Shown: in pieces, positions 38,563 to 50,323 of the stretch
Layout of the letters: each line of letters begins with the position of its first letter
Numbering within the stretch: the stretch's first letter is position 1
Source: Strigops habroptila
Taxonomy: Eukaryota; Chordata; Aves; Psittaciformes; Psittacidae
DNA: 64,000 nt
Reading direction: 5' to 3'
NCBI RefSeq assembly: GCF_004027225.2
Contig: NC_044277.2
Location: 29,402,995 to 29,466,994, forward strand
Notes under the pieces: model-generated
Database searches by the model: none
Told to the model about the DNA's origin: nothing
Seen by the model: only the letters and a program-made list of their open reading frames with translations
Program-made: the position numbers and the translations under genes

Positions 38563-39324
38563 ACAAAAGTTACCTGATTTGTTCTGAGATATAAGCCATA
38601 AGCCTTTCTGTTTGTTTGTTTTTTTGGTGCTGTAGTGCTTTGCTTTGGGCATTAGACTCAAACTTTTTTTCTGCCCCAGATTTCTGCCAAAAAATAATGT
38701 ATTGGGAAGCCTGTAGGAATGATGTTATGTTTGTGTAGAAAGACAGACATAAATCTCTGGGAAAACATGGTGTAGGTTTCAAAACTAAACCCCATTCTGC
38801 ATTTATTTGCTTTCTGTATGCTTCCTTCTCTGTGTGCTCCTTGGTAACTTACCATTTACAAATGTTCTGCCCATGTAGCAGTGTGCTTCTAGAGGAAGAA
38901 ATGTACTACTGTCTGTTTCTGGACAAATACAGCTCCAAAACATGTTTTGGAAAGAATTTGTGGAATTGAGCTTTACCTGAGTACAGTAATTTGATCAAGA
39001 ACAAGGCCTTTTCTTAGGCTTGACAGCTGCTAGGAGCATGTTTCGTAGGATACATACAACTAATTACAGACACGCAGAATCTTTTTTCCCCCTGACTTTT
39101 CAGTTGATTGTGATGTAGATATTTGATATCAAGCCTCACAGTGAAATCATAGTTGTGGTCTCACAGCACATGAATGAGTTCTTGAATTCCCAGACCAAGC
39201 AGTAGTATGGGCTGCCATCAAAAGCTGCTGAAATCAGGGTGGGATTGTATTTGGTTAATTACTGTAGTAACTAGTAAGGTAACATTACTTGATATGTCCT
39301 CAATTTGTCTGAGTTATATATTTG

Positions 39325-39355
39325 TATAAATACATATATACACACACATACACAC
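39325..39355 (+). repeat. TA/CA-rich microsatellite
   Basis: A short imperfect alternating purine-pyrimidine run, ATACATATATACACACACAT. Confidence 0.7.
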
Positions 39356-40585
39356 TCTTTCCTTACAAACAATCCTCCTGGTTCGTTGGGGTTTTTTCCC
39401 CTCTCATATGTTAAGTTTCTTATTAAATTTCTTTTTTTACTATATATAAAGCTATTTCACCTCTTGAATAGAGAATTAGTTCTGGGAATCCACAACCATT
39501 CCAGCATGCAGTCTCTCTGCAAACTGGTCTCTTTGCAAATTAGGACATGATTCCTTACTCTATGTTTAAGCATCAGCTATGAAGATTCAGAATAGTAGAT
39601 CTTTTGCTGAAAGATTTGTTTGTTGCATTAAAAGGTGTTCAAAGTGGTCCTACTGCAAGGACTAAGAATAAATGAATCTTTAAAGTGAGCGCATCATGGC
39701 AATGCAAATAATATTGTTCTCCTTGCTGTCCCTGAAGCTGTAAAGGTGAAAACTGAGGAAGGGATGTTTGAGATTCATACAGAGGAGTTTAGCAGAGTTT
39801 TAGTTTCTGGATTTGGAAGGGGAAGAGGCAGCAGTGTGAGTGGATGCACATCCTCACCAGTCCCTTCTCAGTACTCCCCCACTTTTTCTGAAGCGATGGC
39901 CTTTTGTTCCCAAGCTCCTTCTCCAGGCTTCTCATCTGTTCATGTGCAAACCAGCAGCTTACTTCTAGTTCCACCATATCTGTGACTTTCTAGACACAGT
40001 GGTCCTGGTTACTTGGGATGGAGAGCTTAAACTGGGTATGGGGGAAGAGTCTGTACTTGCAGTGCAACCCTTTTCTCTGCTGAGCTTGCTTATCACTGTA
40101 ACCATTCCCAGTGTGTGCAGAACAGGCAGGTTTTTTTTAATCTGATGCAGAGGGCAGTGCGGGAGGGAGCCTCTGTCTTGGTCCGGAGCACCTCCAGTGC
40201 TCCCGGAGTTTCTGTGCTGCATGAGTGAAAGGGAGCAGAGAGCGCGTGGGCTCCTGGGTAGCGTAGGACCTGCTGGTTGGGGTGTAGGGTTCTGTGCCGT
40301 GGTCTCTATCAGAGCTGTGGGATGTGGTGTTCTCAACGTGTTTCCAGTCTACTATTATAGCAGCAGTTGCAATTATATTGAGCTTTAATACCACTTTGAT
40401 AGAATGAAACAGCCAGTAAAATACCTCTGGTTTCCTCTATGCTGTAGTACTTGGAGAGTGTGACTTTGGGGTCCTCTTATCGGTTTTCTTGGTGCACTGG
40501 CACAAAAGGGCTGTATATTATTAACATTAGCTGCTATCTGGCAGACACACGATGATCTGACTTCTACTGGTTTGTTCACCTCAAG

Positions 40586-40701
40586 GGCTGCTGAGAAGTG
40601 ACTCTATACCTGAGGTTGGGGAGGATGCCGCTGCTACAGTTGGTATGGCAGAAACACTCTCAGAAGAAGAACAGGATGAACTAAGGAAAGAGCTTGCTAA
40701 G
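40586..40701 (+). CDS. TPD52: TPD52 coding exon 2 (acidic region and start of coiled coil)
   Basis: The exon is flanked by acceptor CACCTCAAG and donor GTAAAT. It begins with two bases that complete the split glycine codon, then encodes GLLRSDSIPEVGEDAAATVG and, further on, ETLSEEEQDELRKELAK. This matches human GLLRTDPVPEEGEDVAATIS...ETLSEEEQEELRRELAK. The acidic TLSEEE segment leads into the heptad-patterned helix that carries on into exon 3. It is 116 bp long, ends in phase 0, and is shared by all isoforms. Confidence 0.97.
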
Positions 40702-42277
40702 GTAAATCTCTTGCAAATAGCTCTTAAACTGGTTTTGAGAATGAAAATCTGGGATAATGCCTTCTTTGAATATACAGTTAATGCTTTGTATATTTATTCT
40801 GTGAGTGTCTAAAGCCGGGTATAACACTTCACTGTATTGTGGGGAGGGTAAGGGGGGGTGTCAAGGAGAACAGCCAGTTCTGGCTATGGGGAGTTAAGCT
40901 GAAAGTGCTGAGCATTCAGATCTTAAACCTAGATACATGAATGCCTACCCCTTTTTTACCTCAAGTGAGAGGGGGGTAAAGAGGCTGTCAAAGAGAACAC
41001 GGTTGGAAGCCAGAACCAAGTATTGTCTTAACTGGTGTGGAGTAACTGAAGCTGATGTTTTCATGAAGGATGCTTTGTAGTAGTGTCTGTGTAGACACTG
41101 TTTTGCTAATGTCTAACCATGTAACTATTCTTGTCCATAATTCATGCAGCAGATTTTTTTTTTAAGAGCGAGTTCAAGAAGCACTCTTCAAAGCACAGTC
41201 AAATATTCAAGCCTGATAGATGCACTGCAAAAATTGTTAAAGTCAAGCTTTATTGAGTCACCAGTCTTCTTTTCTTTTGTTGCTCTTTAGGACTTTAGCA
41301 CCCTAACAAAAGACCTGAACTTAAGCTTAAGGTTGGCAAACGAAGGTCAGCTGTGAGATAAGCACATTTAATACAGTCTTGGTTTTGGTAGACCTGAGTA
41401 TTATTTAATGCCAAGCCAATCAGCTGAAGATGGTGAAGGAAATCTGGTCCTGCTAGGCAGGGTACATCATGCTGGACTTTGGACAGTATCCAGACAAAGG
41501 TGCATTGAAGGTTTGGATGTATGCCTGTGTACATGTGACCTTTGTGCCTATGTCACATCCATACAGCCCACAGAATGGCATTGTAAAACTGTTGATATCT
41601 CTGATCATGATCTAGTGGTGTTTCCGTGAAAGGCCTAAGTGACCATCTGTGTACAGAAGGAAGTACACAACCAATACGGTTTCTAGTTGCTGAAGAGGTG
41701 CTGTGTTTTTGTTGTTGCTGGGGGAGGGTTGTTGGTTTGCTTTTTTGGTTTTCTTTTTATTTATTTTTTTAACTGCTCAATCTTCCACCATTTCCACCCC
41801 TGCTCTGGGGAAGGCTGGCTTAAGCCACAAAAGAACATTTCTGTTCAAGCAAGGAGACAGACTTGTATATGGATCAGATACACTCTGAGTTTCCTGATAC
41901 TGGTCATACCTTGGTATCTCTTCTGACGTGGAAGGAGAATACAGGCTTGGCAATTGTCCCAGGTTTGTCTCATCTTCAAGCTTCACATAGATTGATGTTG
42001 TCTAAAGGTAGTGATTTCTAACTATACAGTCTTTTAGTTACCAACTTCCTTACGCATATCCCAGTAACAGAGCTAGCTGCAGGTAGATTACTTTCTCACC
42101 AGCTTTTCTTGTAGACTATGCTGGATTTCCCTTTTAGTATTTAGAAACAACTTTGAGGCAGTGTTAAAAACATGTTAGCCCTCCCATCACTGATACCTAG
42201 TAGATGTTTTAATAAATACATAGTTAAATGGCTAGGTATATAGCTTTTTAATTTACCTCTCAACTCTGCTGCCACAG

Positions 42278-42426
42278 GTGGAAGAGGAAATCCAGACGCT
42301 CTCACAGGTGCTAGCTGCCAAAGAGAAGCATCTAGCAGAAATAAAGAGAAAGCTGGGAATTAACTCATTACAGGAACTAAAGCAGAACATTACCAAAAGC
42401 TGGCAAGATGTCACCTCAACCACAGC
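42278..42426 (+). CDS. TPD52: TPD52 coding exon 3 (coiled-coil core)
   Basis: Flanked by acceptor CTGCCACAG and donor GTATGT, this 149-bp exon starts in phase 0 with VEEEIQTLSQVLAAKEKHL and continues AEIKRKLGINSLQELKQNIT, then KSWQDVTSTTA. It is the family's main dimerisation coiled coil, with regularly spaced Leu/Ile/Val. It is nearly identical to the human protein as I recall it; visible changes include Ile-Thr-Lys-Ser-Trp for human Ile-Ala-Lys-Gly-Trp. The final alanine codon is split two bases to one with exon 4. Confidence 0.98.
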
Positions 42427-42953
42427 GTATGTACCGGTTCACAATGATTGTCTCAGCTGTTGATGTGAAAACTATGTTGTTCTTGTGTCATGTCTAAACC
42501 CTCTGTTATTGTGAAATGAGTGCAGATAACAGAGTTACGGCCACTATTCGCCATATCAGCTCATGCAAGATAAGCATGATTGACCATAATATGGGCAATT
42601 CTAATACACTTTTTGTCTGATATACCTGAGATACCATTACTGAGATACCATGGTGTCCCAAGTCCAACAGAATATCCTTCTTTTCCAGCGTGAAAAATTG
42701 TGGTAAACTGAGCTCATGCAGGAAGAGTGCAAAGTCACAGATAACATTCTTGCCAAACACAACTGTTAGCTTAAGGTCTAGAGTGAACTGCCTTCTGCAA
42801 TTGATGACTACACAGAATGTAAGAGGACATACCTCTGACTTTTTATGCTGAAATTTATTAACAAAACCATTTGGTATGAGATTTTGGGCACTTGGCACAC
42901 ACAAAAAACTAATCTTCTGTCCTTTTCCAGTGTGTGTGCTTTTCAGGATGTTG

Positions 42954-43015
42954 TTTTCTTGGGGTTTTGTGTCTGTGTGGGTTTTTTTGTGTGTTCGTCA
43001 TTTTGTTTGGTTTTG
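42954..43015 (-). repeat. G/T-rich low-complexity tract
   Basis: This is a mix of TTGTTTTCTTGGGGTTTTGT-type sequence with few A or C bases. On the minus strand it resembles the AC-rich tracts at 14.4 and 24.1 kb. A similar tract follows at 43759-43805. Confidence 0.6.
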
Positions 43016-43264
43016 AGTCCTGCAATAGCAGATAGCATCTGGTCTGGGGGTGAGGTTAGTAGGTGTGTGTTGGTGAACCTGATCTGAAGTCTGAGGTGGC
43101 AGAGATGCTGTAGCCAGGAGGGACTGCAGTGGCTAAAAATAATCTCTTAAGTAGCTTATCCATTTGACCCTAAAGTTGAAGTATACCTCTGATACAAATC
43201 TATGTACACTAAAAGGTTCCTTATGTGGTCTGTTAAAATAACTACAGACTTCATCTTGTTACAG

Positions 43265-43366
43265 ATACAAGAAAACATCAGAGACCCTGTCTCAGGCTAG
43301 TCAGAAGGCTTCTGCTGCTTTTTCATCTGTTGGTTCAGTCATAACCAAGAAGTTTGAAGATGTCAG
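43265..43366 (+). CDS. TPD52: TPD52 coding exon 4
   Basis: This 102-bp exon, between acceptor TGTTACAG and donor GTAGGT, finishes the split alanine codon and encodes YKKTSETLSQASQKASAAFS, then SVGSVITKKFEDV. It ends with AG, the first two bases of the next codon. The third base comes from whichever exon follows, so the junction residue is Arg when joined to exon 5 or to the 27-nt cassette, and Ser when joined directly to the 42-nt cassette. Human has KKLEDV at this point. Confidence 0.97.
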
Positions 43367-44382
43367 GTAGGTTTCTTTAGCTTCTCCCAAGTAGTTACAT
43401 TTTTGATTTAAGCATGTGATCACTGAAATAAATTTCTGCTGTTAACATACGTAGCACTTCTAAAAGTCAGTCTATCAAGAACCCTCAGCTTCTGTTCTAG
43501 GAGAACTGAGCAACTTGCTTCTAAATCTTGCACGTCCTCTCTGATGCAGAAAAAGTTCTGCAGAGTTCTGTGGTGTGTAATTTATGTATGTAAGAAAAGC
43601 AATGTATGCTGTTACCTCCACTGCTACTCTTGTATTTCTGGTAGGGTTGCAGGTGGCAGCGGCTCTGCCTGCCTCTGTGTGATACACAGAGCACTGTCAT
43701 TTCTGTTCTCTGACTTTCTCAGCTTGTGAGAAACATTTAAGCAACTAATGTCTTTAAGTGTTTGTGGTTTGGTGGTTGTTTTGTGGGTTTGGTTTTTTTT
43801 TTGTCTTGTGTGTGGATTCCTTTCAGGTGTGTGTTATTTCTTTGTAAGCTGTTCTACCTCATAGCAGTGGCTTGATTTTATTACCTTTTTAATAGACTAT
43901 TGGCAGTTTCTAATTCTCAAATATTGGCATACAACATATTTTGACTGTGTCAGATGACACAGCCCTTCATGCACGTTAGGTAAGTTTGGTGGTCATTTTT
44001 AGCACCGTTGTGAGCTGCATGCGAAACTCCTGAGTGCAATCCAATTGTATGTTTAGCTTACAGTTCTTTGATTATGTGATTTTTATTACTGGAACATACA
44101 CAGCTATTCATCTCTGCTTGTCATTCGTTGTGAATAGTGGATCAAACTTATTTTTCAATTATTGGGCAAATAAAAATTCACACATTCTCACAAAATATTG
44201 CTGCATTGGAAAGCAGTGTAATAAAATCAGCCCTCTGTTTTCAAGTGCTGCCATTCACCTCTTTCTTGCTTTTGAAGTCTAGTGAGAAAACACTTTCAGG
44301 TGCAGCTACAGAGTTACATACTTTTCTTCAGATTTATCAGAACTTCCTTTCTCTCTTTAATGCTTACTCTGGCATTGTGCAG

Positions 44383-44409
44383 ACTACAGGCATTTTCACA
44401 TTCCTTTAG
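44383..44409 (+). CDS. TPD52: TPD52 cassette micro-exon a (27 nt, LQAFSHSF)
   Basis: Between acceptor TTGTGCAG and donor GTAAGG lies a 27-nt segment that reads LQAFSHSF in the phase left by exon 4 and hands on the same phase (ends AG). As I recall, human TPD52 has an alternative isoform with KLQAFSHSF followed by SIRSIQHSISMPAMR at this point, which matches closely. Its multiple-of-three length makes it an optional insert of nine residues. Alone it is too short for ordinary gene finders. Confidence rests on the exact frame, both splice sites and the pairing with the 42-nt cassette. Confidence 0.85.
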   Translation, partial: TTGIFTFL

Positions 44410-47400
44410 GTAAGGTGGGCGCAAGAGTTGTTTCTGAAACTAAGCATGTAGTCAGCCTGTCTCCATTACAATCTTTTAAGTTTTTGTCTGTAAAAGGTAA
44501 TTTTTTTTCCTCCAGTGTTAATGTAGAACTGAAGCTCTTTTAATGTCGAGGAAGATGTTTCTTCATGTTCGCCTGGTAACTATCCAAGAACATGAAATCT
44601 TGAGCACACATAATAATCAATTAGTCTCTCTTCCTTCTAAGAAAGGAATCTGTTAAAATGATTCTGCAAGGTTGATTGGTTGTTTTTTTTTCTGTAAAGA
44701 GACAGAATATAGTTCTGAGGTCAATGGCATGCAGAATTCCTCCTTCTCCTTGTGTGTACAGTGTTTGTGCCTTGACAGAGTAAAAATCTTCCCTTTTTTG
44801 TGTCTATTACAACTCTAATCAAATCTCTAGAGTCTGAGTGTAAAATAGTTTATGCATTCTCTGTTCACAGTTTGTCTAGTGAAACAGTCCTTATCTTTGA
44901 GTGAGTACTTTAGCAGCTCCAGATTCTGAGTGTTTTAGTTACCTTGTCTGGATCACCTTTTATCTGCCTAGTCTAAGCAAATATTCAGTGTTAAGTTTTC
45001 AGTAGTTAAAATTCCTGTGTAGCAACTTCTGTCCATTGCTGTCATCCATCTACACACCTCTGCGTGTGGCTTCATCTTTTCTGTACTCTCCCATTAGGTA
45101 GCTAAAGACAGCAGCAGGTTCTCTGTCAAGATGTAGGGATCTAGTGAAATACTAACTAGGAGCTATAGGCCCAGAGGCAATGCCCGTGGGGCAGATGGTC
45201 AGTGGCAGGGGGATGCCAGCAGAACTCAGACTCTGAGGTGAGCTCAGTTTGCTCAAGTGCAAGAATAGCAGCCTGTCTGAAATACCTCTCCTTTAGCATC
45301 AGTGAGACAACAGGAGCCTGGAAGATGTCTCTATGCCTTTTGGATGCAGAGCTCAGCAGGGTTCTCCTGGTTTCTTCCTTAAGGCTATGGTGTTCCCCTA
45401 CTAGTATTAGACTATTGCATTTGACAAGGGCAGACTCATAGCTCTCTTCTGGGTTCAGGAATTTAATACCTCAAAAGAAGAGTGTCCTAATTACTCAAGT
45501 TAGTGGCTAGGTGGGTGTTGAGTACTCTCTATAAGAAACTGGGCCACTGGGAGGGGATGTAACAGAGCCAGAGGAGCCCACGCTGTTGGTGTGCTTCCTG
45601 GGGAGAATCATGGTAATGGAAATTCAAGGTATTGTTATAATTCAGGAGCAGCTGGGTTTAAAAACAAAACAACGACGAAAAGTGGGAAGAATTAGTGTTG
45701 TTCAAGGTCTTAGTTGCACTTAAACAGGAGATTGAAAAACTGTGGTTTTTGCTTTCATGCGGACCAAGTTCGTCTGGGATGCAACCAGTGAATTCAGGTC
45801 CCAGGGTTATGTGATTACTCAAGTGGTGTCTACCTTTTTAAGACTGCACAAGTCTGAACTTTAGAAAGTTTTAGATGCCCAAGTTCTTCCCTGGAAATGA
45901 GAACTCATGGGCCTGATGTTTAATATAATAAATACTGGATATGCAGGTGTGTTTTTATTCTTAATCTCATGTAGCTTCTTCATCATGGCTTTGCTTTTCT
46001 TGTAGTGTTTTAGCTTAGGGACTTGTCAGCTGTCATGGCACGATTTCTTCTGTGTTGGACTATTTCCACGTGTTCCATGCAGCAAACATCACATGCAGGT
46101 TTTCATTCTTGCACTGCAAAGTGATTTTGGAGGGACTTGCAAAAGGGTGTAAGGCAGTTAATGGAAACATGAACTTGGAAAGTACTGAAATACAGAGGGA
46201 GAGAGGATTGGTAATGTGAAGTCAGTGCATTCATTATTTCTTCTTTTTTTGTGTTTGTTTCCTCCGCTTTTTGTTATGCTGAAAATGAACTCTGTTCCTT
46301 CTTAGGTTTCTCCTAATACTTTATTCTGCTTGATAAGAGCATCTTGAACTTCTGATGAGCTAGCCATCCTTGTGTAGGCAACCTTGTAGACAGCAGTAGA
46401 ACCAAGAGGTAGCACTCTGCAAACTTCCTTGGCAATCATGACTTTGCACTCAGCTCCTCTTGCACTGCATCCCTGTTATGGGGCAGAAGTCCACCTTTGC
46501 CCTGTTCTGAGACTGCAAAATAATTTTCTTTGCTTGCTTTGGAAATCTGATATGATCATGGATTCCTAAACATCATCATGTATCAGCATATCAACTATTA
46601 ACAAAAGCTAATAACTAGTGCTTGTGCACTCTTAAGCCCATGTTTTCCATGTTTTTTTTTAAATGATCTCTCTGAGATTAAACTTCCCTAGATGCCTGTT
46701 AAAAAGATCTGCAATACACCATACGTTGTTGCTTTTCGGTGTAGCACATTACAGATTGTGAATATATATGGGAAAAGGAGGTAATTTTCACCCTCTTTAC
46801 CCTTAAACTTCTTGCAGGGTGGGGGGAAGTTGCTGAGCACGACTGGGCAGAGAACTATTTTAGTATCAGCCTAGTTCTGTACTAAAACTTGGCACATAGC
46901 AAGACCAGAACTTGTAGCAATCTACATTACAGCATGGAATATAAATTACGCTCCAGAAGACAATCAGCTTCTATGTGCTCTGGAAAAGCTTGTGGAAGCC
47001 AAACCATCCATGAAGATGAAACACAGCAGCTGAGGAAAGGGATGAGACGTGGGTGGCATGGATTACTGACATGTGTCAGGACAGCACCTGGCCTTTGCAT
47101 ACCTGATTCCCAGTACGGTTTACATACCAACCAACCTTCAGTTGCCTTAAGGGATCTCAGCCTTAAAGGAACTTTTTATGTGTGTGTATTTTTCTACCAC
47201 TGTATTCTACTGATGAGCCTCCCAAATGAATCTCTTAAAACTTATTCTGCAGTTAACACAGAACCTTTTTGCTTTTGTGAATGTATCTTCCGTTGTGCTG
47301 AAATACTAATTGGAGTTTTGGAAGTGCATCAAATATGAGAGTTCCTCCCACCCTTTCCCCCCCCCAGCAATTGTCTGGACAGCATTCTCTTGAAAGGCGT

Positions 47401-47774
47401 CATAAAACCCAGTCAGAATTTAACATTCCAAATATAGTTATGAAAAACTATGATCATAATTTTTCCTAACTTTTTCTAACTTAATATGGTGGTATTTGAC
47501 AAGAAACATTTAAGTTAATAGAAGACTAATATGTATCAAGAGTAAACTGAGATTTTGTAGAACATGGAATTAAATTAGATGATCATGAAGGTATTTGGGA
47601 GCTCCTTAGTCTACATCCAGTCACCTCCTAGGTGTAGGTCTGTGTTGTCAGTAAGCAAACAGTAACTGTAAAAGCAACACTGGCAGGTTACAGAAATCCT
47701 ACATGAGTATCAGAACAGGGTTGAGACTAGGACTTTTCCCTCCCCTCAGCATAAACCTGACCTTGACTATAGAT
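44410..47774. other. intron between cassette exons a and b, first part
   Basis: No further exon was recognised. A 149-codon ATG frame at 46889-47338 lies here. It has no recognised domain and no flanking conservation that I can see, so I treat it as chance. Confidence 0.5.
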
Positions 47775-48328
47775 TAGAATCATAGAATCATAGAATAGTT
47801 AGGGTTGGAAAGGACCTTAAGATCATCTAGTTCCAACTCCCCTGCCATGGGCAGGAACACCTCGCACTAAACCATGTCACACAAGGCTCTGTCCAACCTG
47901 GCCTTGAACACCGCCAGGGATGGAGCATCCACAACCTCCCTGGGCAACCCATTCCAGTGCTTCACCACCCTCACTGTAAAGAACTTCTTCCTTCTATCTA
48001 ATCTAAACTTCCCCTGTTTAAGTTTGAAGCCATTACCCCTTGTCCTACCACTACAGTCCCTAAGGAAGAGTCCCTCCCCAGCATCCTTGTAGACCCCCTT
48101 CAGATACTGGAAGGCTGCTATGAGGTCTCCACGCAGCCTTCTCTTCTCCAGGCTGAACAGCCCCAACTCTCTCAGCCTGTCTTCATACAGGAGGTGCTCC
48201 AGCCCTCTTATCATCCTCGTGGCCCTCCTCTGGACTCGCTCCAACAGCTGCATGTCCTTTTTACGTTGAGGACACCAGAACTGTACCCAATACTCCAAGT
48301 GAGGTCGCACGAGAGCAGAGTAGAGGAT
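47775..48328 (-). mobile_element. CR1 LINE fragment, young-looking copy B
   Basis: This copy is nearly identical to copy A at 31.7 kb, with the same unbroken 147-codon minus-strand frame ([20 protein letters not shown] at its start) and the same terminal AGAATCATAGAATCATAGAA. It extends slightly further at the 5' side (GAGAGCAGAGTAGAGGA). Only scattered single-base differences are visible. It lies about 0.5 kb before cassette exon b. Confidence 0.97.
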
Positions 48329-48821
48329 GTGACTGTTCTAGCTAGAAAATTTGTATTGGTGAGTAGATGATTTGTATTGATGAGTATGAAAATCTTACAC
48401 TGAACTGGAACTGAAGCCTCCTGAATGTAGGAATAATTCTTCCCACAGGAAAATTACTTGATTGATAAGACTCTTGAGTGTTCACTTTGTACCTGATATT
48501 GTCACAACTGTAAATGCAGCATGACTCTCATTGCTTGAGAAACTCGAGTAGACAGACCGTAGCAGCTATGCAGAATATGTAGTAGCAAGCATGGCACTTG
48601 AATCTTTCTAAAAGGGAAAAAAGTTGTTGCAGCTTTTGCTCTGATGTACTTGTGTGTGTGCATGGCTAAGCAATTTGTAAAAGCAAAACAAAGCAGTTAG
48701 TACATAAGATTGTCTGTTTAACAAAGATAGTATCCAGAAGTCAGCTTTCTAAGCCAATCGCTTCTCAGTCTATCACTTAAACTAACTTCTTGCTTTCTTT
48801 TTCCTTAATGCTGGCATTTAG

Positions 48822-48863
48822 TATACGCTCCATACAACATTCAATTAGCATGCCTATTATGAG
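48822..48863 (+). CDS. TPD52: TPD52 cassette exon b (42 nt, SIRSIQHSISMPIM)
   Basis: Acceptor GGCATTTAG and donor GTAATG bracket 42 nt that read (S)IRSIQHSISMPIM(R) once the AG from the preceding exon is added. It then splices in phase to exon 5 (NSPTFKSF). TPD52L1 has an equivalent alternative segment, SIRHSISMPAMRNSPTF, and the human TPD52 isoform has SIRSIQHSISMPAMR. In the family this serine-rich RHSIS-type insert has been connected with 14-3-3 binding in TPD52L1; that role is inferred here. The one visible difference from the human protein is Ile for Ala before the last Met. Confidence 0.92.
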
Positions 48864-50274
48864 GTAATGTATGCATAATGCAACTGTTGGGTTTGTTTAT
48901 GTTCATGTGTGGAATCAAGTCAAGTTGCACTTAAGTCAACTCACATAGATTTAAAACAAAATCAGAAACCCACCCACCTTTGTAATGGATTGGAATGGAA
49001 CATAAAATTTGGTTTATTTCTGCTTAATGATGGTGGTTATCACCCATCTGGAATGTGACCAAGTGCACTTCCCTGCCATTTAGAGAATTATAACAACTTT
49101 TCCCTGCCTATTAGAAATGTAATGCTACTAAATGACTCCAAGTTTAAAAGGCAATAGCTTCTCACATGGGTTAGAACAGTCAAAGTGAGTAAAAGATACT
49201 GTGGTTTCACAAGGCTCTTGCTGACTTGGAGTGCTGGCCTTTTCTCTCCCCTTGCTTGGCACTGTGTCCTTCCATCTCCTAGGAGAGTTTGGTTTGATAT
49301 ATATATATTGGTGTCACTGTGTACTTTCTCAAATGAAAGAGTGCTGCTAAGTGTGAGTGACTTACACAAATACCAAGCTAAGGGGGAAGGGAAGTTTAAG
49401 ACCTCTTTTGGGAAAAAAAAAAAAAAACCCCAAACCACCAACCCTCCTGTTTTTCATCTTTAATAATTATTTTTAGTGTCCTGTGAATCCCTAGGCCTGC
49501 TGTGCTGAAGGCAAGCATTTCCCATTCTGCATAAATGCAGGAAAGGCGTACAGGCTGTCGCACAAATGTGCAGATGGCAGTGCTAGCTAGTTGGAGCATT
49601 AAGCCACTCATCTGACCCTAATAAATAATACACTGGCCCTCAGCACTGAATATCCCAAGGAATCCTGCTTTTCATATACAGAATTTACGTTTGTAATATC
49701 ATAGCTGTCTCCAGCACTTTAAAGGCAAGGGGGATTCTCCCTTAAGTTTAACATGTTATTAGAAAATGCCGCCATTAACCCTATTTTGTTAACTGAACAC
49801 ATGCCCTATTAAACCAAACTAGTTTTCCTATAACAAGTGGAAAAACTCTGGCAAGCTTTCTTCAGCACTAAGGTACTAGTCTAAGCAGAAGTGATGACTA
49901 AGCTGTTCTGAACAAACCCTTTAAGCCAGAAACCTGTTTGAAATCACTGGGAATAATAAGCTAAACCTAAAATACTTGCTAGTTCTCCCTTCCATGTTGT
50001 GATGAAAGATCCTATTGCTGAGCCTGGCAGCGCTCAGTTGCAAGAGATACAAATGAGCTACATCTTGAGTGCATTTGAATTTTAGTTTTATAATACTGGG
50101 GGAAATCCAGATAGAAACTATTTTTAGGCTACCCTTAAACCAAGGAAGAGCCCCAAACAAACAAAACTTACGTTGACATTAGGAAAAGCAACTGTCTGCT
50201 TGTTTTGTGATATTTATAAACTAACTAGATATGTTTTTAATTTGTGGTTTCTTTTATTATTATTATTTTCCTAG
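48864..50274. other. intron between cassette exon b and exon 5
   Basis: The sequence is non-coding and includes a 14-base A run followed by ACCCCAAACCACC-type sequence at 49417-49442. Confidence 0.55.
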
Positions 50275-50323
50275 AAATTCTCCTACTTTCAAATCCTTTG
50301 AAGAAAAGGTTGAAAACTTGAAG
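50275..50323 (+). CDS. TPD52: TPD52 coding exon 5 (NSPTFKSFEEKVENLK)
   Basis: This 49-bp exon lies between a strong pyrimidine-rich acceptor (ATTATTTTCCTAG) and donor GTAAGT. Its first base completes the AG-N codon from the previous exon. It then encodes NSPTFKSFEEKVENLK, the most conserved C-terminal block in the D52 family, identical to the human sequence as I recall it. It ends in phase 0. Confidence 0.97.

Larger units (their letters stand above)
37581..40585. other. intron sequence before TPD52 exon 2
   Basis: The sequence is non-coding except for the small CR1 remnant at 38491-38562. A TA/CA microsatellite-like stretch (AAATACATATATACACACAC) lies near 39325-39355. Confidence 0.5.
40702..44382. 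other. TPD52 introns around exons 3 and 4
   Basis: Outside the exons the DNA is AT-rich and non-coding. G/T-rich tracts occur at 41705-41770, 42954-43015 and 43759-43805, the complement-strand form of the AC-rich tracts elsewhere. Confidence 0.55.

Noticed and set aside
46889-47338. 149-codon plus-strand ATG frame in the intron between cassette exons
   Set aside because: No domain or family resemblance, no splice sites that fit the TPD52 phase, and ordinary intron composition.
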